Positions 58,901-64,000 of a stretch of DNA of 64,000 nt are shown one piece after another. The position numbers were made by a program, and so were the translations under genes. Numbering within the stretch: the first letter of the stretch is position 1; each line of letters starts with the position of its first letter. Origin of the DNA: Mytilus edulis (taxonomy: Eukaryota > Mollusca > Bivalvia > Mytilida > Mytilidae); the NCBI RefSeq assembly GCF_963676685.1, contig NC_092346.1, positions 78,135,821-78,199,820 on the forward strand. Reading direction: 5' to 3'. The notes below the pieces were generated by a model. It was given only the letters and a program-made list of their open reading frames with translations. It had not been told where the DNA came from and ran no database searches.

Positions 58901-61318
58901 CGTCTTTATTCCTGCAGATCCGGGCTGCATATTTATACTTTCTGTGCGGTTGATCGAACATTTCTATCTTTATTGAGTGTATCTGCCAGATTGAAAAATT
59001 AGAATGTGTTAATCCTTTGACGATTTGAATGATAAAACAATACCTTTTTCATATTTTACTGAAGTTACTTCTTTATTCCATTCTTTCGTGATTTCCGTAA
59101 AGATATTTTCTTTATTCAATTCTTTGGTGGCTTCTGTTAATATAATTTCTTTATGCCATTCTTTAGTGGTTTCTTCATAATTGGAACTGAAACTGAACAA
59201 TACAAAACCTTACTGGGTTGATATTTTATGTATAAATAAAGGCAACAGTATTATACCGCTAATTCGAAATTCATAAACCGATTTAGAAAAAATCCGGAGT
59301 ACTAACTGAAACTCATACAAACGCATCAAATATAAGAGGAATACCACGACACAATAGAAACACAACATTAAAATGTAACACACACAGACACTATAATATA
59401 ACAATGTCTATTTTCTTGACTTGGTACAGTACATTATAAGAAAAAAAGTGGTGGGTTGAACCTGGTTTTGTGGCATGCCAAACCATCAGCTTTTATGGCA
59501 ATGTTAAAAATAACATTTAAATGACAACATTACATGACAGGAATTTAATACAAATAAATGGGAGAACATATAGGACAGAGAAACACGAATAATAGCTAAG
59601 AAAAGGTACCAGGTTTAAAATTTAATACGCCAGGCGAGTTACGTCCACACAGGACTAACCAGTGACGCTCCGATGAAAAAAGTTCAAAAGCCAAAATAAG
59701 TACATAGTTGAAGAGCACCGAGGACCAAAAGTTTCAAAAAGTTGTGCCCTATTTTATAAAATTTTTAGAACACTTTGTTATCTGATGGACAATGTCTGTC
59801 GTAGAGCGTCTCAAATTTCGAAATATGAAATAAAAACAACTCGGGGGTACGAGTATATGATCTTCCTCTACATTTAATAACAACAGCTGGTCTGAAAGGT
59901 ATTAATCTTCATGTAATCGAATATCTAATAATGTGTAACTACTCAAGATTGTTGACAGTATTAACAAAAATACCGATCTTTAAGGTAAATAAATAAGGTA
60001 AGTCTATAAAACATGATAAAATAAACGCTCGATTATATTGACTTCCCAAAAAATGAAAACAAACTACCATACCTGACTGGTTTAAGGCATTTTTATGAAA
60101 TGGTTAGATAAACATGTGTTTATAGTAAGCTTAATTTCCAACTTGTACGGCCGTTATTTATAGTTCCGTTATATTGATAAAACTTGGTGATCATCACAAA
60201 TAGACATAATTGGTAAACATGAAAATAATTTGGATCACTCGACTAATGTACCATTTTCCTTAGCTTTGTGAGTGTCACTATGGGATAGGCACTTGATATA
60301 ATGAAGGTGGAATTGATACGACGTTGAATAGACTCAAACCCACTTAAGGTAAAACTAAATTTATAAATCTAACATTTGTTACCACTAAAATGATAAAATA
60401 TTGATTCAATTGATTCAATTTTTGATAAAAAAAAAAACAAAAAAAAAACAGGAGATTATCAGTGGCATTTCATGGGTAAGTTTCTGATAAATGGATAATT
60501 AAATCTGTCGAACGGTTCAGGAGCTAACATTTTTTTACTTGAGGTTAAAAGTATGACAAAGCCGTGGATTGATAAGTAAAACCCTAAATTAGTTCAAAAT
60601 AAAATCAAGATAGGAGCATGCACACCGGCATTTCATGAGTGAGGATTCTGTAAAAATTGTCATTGAATGCTGATAAGGGTTAAAAGATTTGAAGTTGTTT
60701 ATACAAAGCAAAGTCTTACAGCAGCTCATCAGCGTAGTATTGTTATTGGAAGAACTCTTTCTGTTCGGGTGACATATTTTCATATTTTGTTATTCCTGAT
60801 ACAAATATGATATGATTTTGCACGTGAGAGTTAGTTCAAGGAAACAGTAATAACGATAACCAGGCTATCGAACTCTTTCCTGAAAACGTTTAAGAATTAT
60901 GCAGACATACCATTGGTGATACCAACATCAAATACCATACATGTTGAGGACAACTACATGTTTATAAGGATTAAATGATTGTATATTGGTTTCAATATGT
61001 ATCTTTCTTTGTAGATTAAGCCTAAAATAAAAAGATAAGTTGCACATTCTATACAATTGCTTATTTCTAATAATAAAGAACTAAGATTCTCACAGTCCAA
61101 CAACTAACGCTTGTAGAATTTTAAGAAGTTGGAGAGAAAGTTTAACGTGCAATTATGTTAGAATTTATATAAAAAAAAGTCCTAGAACTATATATACAAG
61201 GATGCATTGGCTATGGAACGCATAATTGATAGCAGCAGATAAAAAGTGCATGATATACTAGCTATACCTCTCTGTTGGTAATATGTTGCGAGGTCCACAA
61301 CCGTAAATATGATGACAC
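52997..61318 (-). CDS. 3' part of a single-pass membrane receptor with tyrosine-motif tail
   Basis: Three exons fit in phase: 61318..61268 (CHHIYGCGPRNILPTE, a Cys-containing ectodomain piece), 59186..59044 and 53556..52997, ending in a stop. The middle exon encodes three degenerate charged repeats (ETTKEWHKE, EATKELNKE, EITKEWNKE) directly before the membrane. The last exon has a transmembrane helix (IIVATSASTAVSLVIVCFCV), a basic stop-transfer Lys/Arg run, and a ~140-residue Ser-rich cytoplasmic tail. The tail has SQYETI, which fits an ITIM, and GYLHPYNTL, a YxxL-type motif resembling tails of bivalve EGF-repeat surface receptors (from memory). Upstream exons, including any signal peptide, were not found. 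The last two exons are firm; the 61268 exon rests on phase and splice sites only. Confidence 0.62.
53645..54582. repeat. ~1 kb interspersed repeat, copy split by a transposon
   Basis: It is the reverse complement of 32040-33020 over nearly its full length. The rest of the copy (ACTAGAAGTGTTCAAACAAA and on) resumes at 56134, after the inverted-repeat element. Confidence 0.88.
54583..56133. mobile_element. 1.55 kb non-autonomous DNA transposon with motif-array inverted repeats
   Basis: The ends are TGTTAGACTCAGATCGACGT and, reversed, TGTAAGACTCAGATCGACGT. Both ~200-bp arms are built from repeats of ATCGACGTCC: about eight on the left (54593-54785), including the diverged ones, and a similar number in reverse orientation on the right (55945-56125). 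TATATA lies on each side (54577-54582 and 56134-56139) as a probable 6-bp target duplication. Removing the element restores the uninterrupted sequence seen in the repeat copy at 32100. No transposase frame is present; the centre holds a 57-bp minisatellite. Class unknown. Confidence 0.85.
55175..55610. repeat. ~57-bp minisatellite, about 7.5 units
   Basis: Units contain GTTACACAACTGTTCTCATA, TACGCAAG, then A/T AATTGG and TTTTATGTTGTGCT. Small length changes occur (GTGTGCT, GTTGTGCT, GGTGTT). It lies inside the inverted-repeat transposon. Confidence 0.92.
56188..56400. repeat. Second partial copy of the ~1 kb repeat
   Basis: AACTACCCCTACCTCGAATG to GTTTTGAGAAACAACTGTAT repeats 53880-54090 with few changes, including the TATGAATATTCAAGATCTCC block that the copy at 32600 lacks. 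Confidence 0.85.
56491..56705. mobile_element. MITE with TACTGTGGATTCATT inverted ends
   Basis: It starts TACTGTGGATTCATTTATTT and ends AATGAATCCAAAGTA. The inner parts (TTTCATGGGTA against TACCCACAA) also pair. It is non-coding and matches 57592-57811 and the right end at 1168-1215. Confidence 0.8.
56706..57590. other. Receptor-gene intron stretch between two MITEs
   Basis: AT-rich, with no exon or repeat family recognised. Confidence 0.4.
57592..57811. mobile_element. Second MITE of the ACTGTGGATTCA family
   Basis: TACAGTGTGGATTCTTTTAT at the left and TGATGAATCCACAGTA at the right; the same internal order as 56491-56705. Confidence 0.75.
57887..58325 (+). mobile_element. 3' end of the second retroelement subfamily
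   Basis: AACCAAGAGTTCCAAATGG, CATAAGTTGTTTGACCTTTA, GGGTGCCACATG and CCATGGCGTTGACAATTTAT align with 22770-23180. It is a truncated, non-functional copy. Confidence 0.75.
58520..58720 (-). repeat. Probable dispersed repeat
   Basis: On the minus strand it holds GAGTAGGCTAATGCCGCTAC and AAGGCAGCACTCGCACCCGC, which I recall as frequent in mussel assemblies. Only one copy is in this window, so the call rests on memory. Confidence 0.35.
59335..59500 (-). repeat. Diverged CAAGTGAGAGGTTTAGC-family repeat
   Basis: TTGACTTGGTACAGTACATT and GTGGGTTGAACCTGGTTTTG, then GGCATGCCAAACC; the reverse complement of the family. Confidence 0.5.
59604..59850 (+). repeat. Diverged GACGCGCGTTTCGTC-family repeat
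   Basis: GGTACCAGGTTTAAAATTTA, GGACTAACCAGTGACGCTCC and GAAGAGCACCGAGGACCAAA. Confidence 0.65.
59851..61267. other. Receptor-gene intron stretch, nothing recognised
   Basis: AT-rich, with an A-run near 60428 and no exon that fits the phase. Confidence 0.4.
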
Positions 61319-61519
61319 CTGAAACATAGTTTAACCAATTAAGGAAAAGGAAAATGCAAATTCAAAGAAGTATATTTTCTGTTTTAAAACTTAAATATTC
61401 ATTGACTACCACATTTTAAAATGATCGGTTTACAAAACTGGTTCGAAATACTAAGATTTTATTTTACCCTAGAAGTAGATAACCGTAGCTGTATTTGGAC
61501 TGTTGTTTTGTGATTTTTT

Positions 61520-61650
61520 GCCATCCTATGCTCTTCACTTTCTTACTTTCTTCGTACTTTTTCAGCATTTGAAATCTTAACAGATTCGAAAGTCACTGAT
61601 GACTCTTTTGTAGACGAACGATCGTCTTGAGCACCACGTCATAAGCCTGG
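61520..61650 (-). repeat. Reverse GACGCGCGTTTCGTC-family fragment
   Basis: TTCTTCGTACTTTTTCAGCA, GTCACTGATGACTCTTTTGT and AGACGAACGATCG, reverse of the family head. Confidence 0.6.
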
Positions 61651-62154
61651 TGTCTTTTGTGTATTTTTGTTAATGTCCAAAATATTCAGCAGTTTTATTT
61701 ATATATTTAATTAACTGATTACACGAATCACTACTTCTTGGTAGTCTTATATTATATTTCGGTAATCTTTTTTTTTCAGTTAAAAATATAATATTGTCAT
61801 TCAGTTTCGCCCATTGATGAGCCACTATAGTATACTCACCAATGATACAGTGTCATTTGAAAAAAAATATATTATCAGTTGAACATTTTGGTAAATTTGT
61901 TGTGCTTTAAAATTTTTCATAGTTTCAGATAAAAGAATATAACATGCGTAAGACATGCCACACCAATATAATCTACAAATGTGTTTATCTCAATTTCTTT
62001 TTTAATCATCAAAAATTGAAATATTCGTAACAAATTCGATGTGTTTAAATCCATTGAATTTTTACTTTCTTTAATTTGTTAATAGAGTTAATAGAATATT
62101 TCAATGATAAAGTAATATCCAAATTTTAAAATAATTATTTTGCATATTGAAAAT
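61651..62154. other. AT-rich stretch, nothing recognised
   Basis: No supported feature. It is upstream of the last receptor exon found, so it may be intron. Confidence 0.4.
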
Positions 62155-62365
62155 CACGAACATATATATTCTGCAACACTAGAAAATGAGAGACAAAAGA
62201 TACCAACATGATATTCAAACTCATAAGTCGAAAACAAACTGTCAATGGCATGGCAAAAAAAGAAAAAAGAAAAAAATTGTAACAACAGAACACAAAAAAC
62301 AACAACATAGAAAACAAAGACTGAGCAATACAAATCCCACAAGAGTAATGAGTGTGAACTCCAAA
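62155..62365 (-). mobile_element. Reversed 3' end of the second retroelement subfamily
   Basis: ATTCAAACTCATAAGTCGAA, CTGTCAATGGCATGGCAAAA and ACATAGAAAACAAAGACTGA are the reverse complement of 58180-58310 and of 23080-23160. Confidence 0.65.
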
Positions 62366-63031
62366 AGTTTAATAAGATACTGCTACTAACGAGGTACCCA
62401 TGGTGTTCATCATGTAATCAAAGTTTTGTTCAAATGTAAAGATGCATCCTATTACTTTAATAGTAACATAAAATATGCTTTTCGATTCTAAATCTCTCTT
62501 GAGATAAAGCGTAAAATCAGGACAGAATCAAAAGCCATAATGGTCAAGATCGAATAATTTTGGAAAGCAAAATAAATCGGTAATTAATGTATTTTTATCA
62601 TTTTGCAATGTCTTTGATGTTAGCGACATGCCGATGCTTTCAGCTGAATTATATTCTATAATAATTGATAACACAGCTTCACTTTGGCCAAAAGAATTAA
62701 AACTCAATTTACGTTGTTATGGAGCTTATGTTTCAAGTGGGTAAAGTGTATACTAAGTTTCAAAATTTTAATTATCATGTAGACTATTAAAATCTATTTC
62801 AAACAAAAACATTTCTTGTAAAGCTCAGTATCAAAAATGCTCTTTTTTTAAATTATATAGTATTTATTTGTGGTATTTTTGCATCGACGAGTTGGTTACG
62901 GGAAGTATTGATGGTATTATTTAGTTTTCTGTGAAGTATTTTTTTTGAATTTTTGCAAACTATTTTCGTCGAATTATGGGTTTTAAACGCGCAGTCGTGG
63001 TATCTTAGTTTTTTTATTTGACTATCTTAGT
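62366..63031. other. Stretch without recognised feature
   Basis: AT-rich; no exon supported. Confidence 0.4.
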
Positions 63032-63220
63032 ATGTTTCTCGACAAAGCGTTGACTGTTATATTAATAATGTTCATGTACTACAACGTGATAAACTTACCT
63101 ATTGCACTCACATTTGCTTCTACAGAGTTTTCCATAAAAAGGAGCGATACAATTGAAACTACAGTTTTTACCGTAGGAGCCAACTGGACAAACTACAAAA
63201 CAGTAAATGAAGAAAAATGA
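63032..63220 (+). CDS. Possible first exon with a signal peptide
   Basis: A frame starting MFLDKALTVILIMFMYYNVI has a Lys followed by a long hydrophobic run, as in a signal peptide. A plausible mature part (IETTVFTVGANWTNYKTVNE) carries one N-glycosylation-type NWT. A possible donor (ACA/GTAAAT) lies near 63201. No continuation was found before the window ends, so it could be chance. Not a recognised family. Confidence 0.25.
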   Translation: MFLDKALTVILIMFMYYNVINLPIALTFASTEFSIKRSDTIETTVFTVGANWTNYKTVNEEK

Positions 63221-64000
63221 AACCTGTCAATGTAAGATGAGTCGTTGTTGATAAAAGACTATTCTTCTAGAGTTGAACAATATTCTACTTCACTGTATAA
63301 TTAACTAATGATTTATTCTAATCTCTATTATGCCTATGTGTATAATACTGCAACTTGCTATTGACTAACCAACAATCACACAATATCCCTGTATATAAGA
63401 CTTCCAGACATACCCCAGCACAGATAAATTGTAGTTTTACTTATTATCTATATTTAACATTTCATTTCCTAATCCTTTACAAACACAAAATTCCACCCGA
63501 ATGTATTATATTTATCCTCTGAAAGGTTTTAACCGTGCACTCTGTCTGTTTAATACTGGAAACTATGGTATGTGCTAGTTGAAATTTTGAAAACTGGGTG
63601 TGTTTTCTGCTTTGTCTTGAGTAGCTGCAACACTGACGTATACAACGACATCTGGTTTTTTTTATTATCTATATTCTCAAATTATAAACTAAGTATTAAT
63701 AAAACTCATACTTTGATTGCATTTATTGGTATCGTTCGTCCCCCTTTTGCCAACATAATTTTTAACACTTTGTAAATCTACCAAATATAAAGATAAAACT
63801 TCAATGTGAAAAATATTTGTCAACATAATTGAAAAGACAATATTTGACTGAAAACAGTTCACGAACGTTTTTACCACATACTCATAATATAAAAACTGTA
63901 ATGGCTGAGATTAAGAATTGTTTCCATATCATTGATTTGGACTATTTGATAATCACAGCTGATTGATTCTTCACAACAATTCTATGAGATCATGCAATGT
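63221..64000. other. Terminal stretch, nothing recognised
   Basis: AT-rich sequence to the window edge, with no supported gene or repeat. Confidence 0.4.

Overview
The window reads as nuclear DNA of a bivalve mollusc, most likely a mussel (Mytilidae). It is AT-rich and gene-poor, with short exons, GT..AG introns of hundreds of bases to several kilobases, and many copies of dispersed repeats. Some of those repeats I recognise from memory as typical of Mytilus assemblies; this is unchecked. Nothing points to bacteria, and I see no operon, CRISPR array, rRNA or convincing tRNA. All gene models were spliced by hand, mainly by matching intron phase.

Layout: (1) 0-5 kb is intergenic with a 62-bp tandem duplication and a MITE remnant. 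(2) 5.0-8.0 kb, minus: a complete four-exon hillarin/kyphoscoliosis-peptidase-type gene with a transglutaminase-like Cys-His-Asp triad and an N-terminal MGC myristoylation-type start. (3) 9.5-11.3 kb: three tandem copies of a ~0.6 kb repeat ending in a 26-bp satellite. (4) 12.3-21.3 kb, minus: a segmental tandem duplication. The first unit carries an intact small secreted EF-hand gene. The second carries its decayed copy, with start, splice sites, frame and Ca-ligands lost. (5) 21.4-23.2 kb: repeats and a reverse-transcriptase relic. (6) 23.5-25.2 kb, minus: a complete secreted coiled-coil/C1q-domain gene, an innate-immune-type lectin-like family expanded in bivalves. (7) 27.9-37.5 kb, plus: exons of a secreted PAN/apple-like protein of a mollusc-type family, with two reading-frame conflicts that suggest decay or missing exons.

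(8) 40.7-46.1 kb, plus: a complete three-exon claudin-like four-pass membrane protein. (9) 47.7-47.9 kb: two adjacent long hairpins. (10) 48.4-50.7 kb: a FLYWCH zinc-finger relic of a transposon-type protein, and a 5'-truncated retroelement whose 3' tail is the source of one of the commonest dispersed repeats here. (11) 53.0-61.3 kb, minus: the 3' part of a single-pass membrane receptor with a tyrosine-motif tail. Its 5.5 kb intron holds a 1.55 kb inverted-repeat transposon nested in an older repeat, with a 57-bp minisatellite inside the transposon. (12) 61.3-64 kb: mostly unassigned, with one possible signal-peptide exon.

The genes look functionally independent. The loosely shared theme is secreted or surface proteins (C1q, PAN-like, EF-hand, receptor, claudin). 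The most informative parts are evolutionary: a live/dead gene pair, nested transposons with an internal empty-site control, and the link between a retroelement and its truncated progeny.
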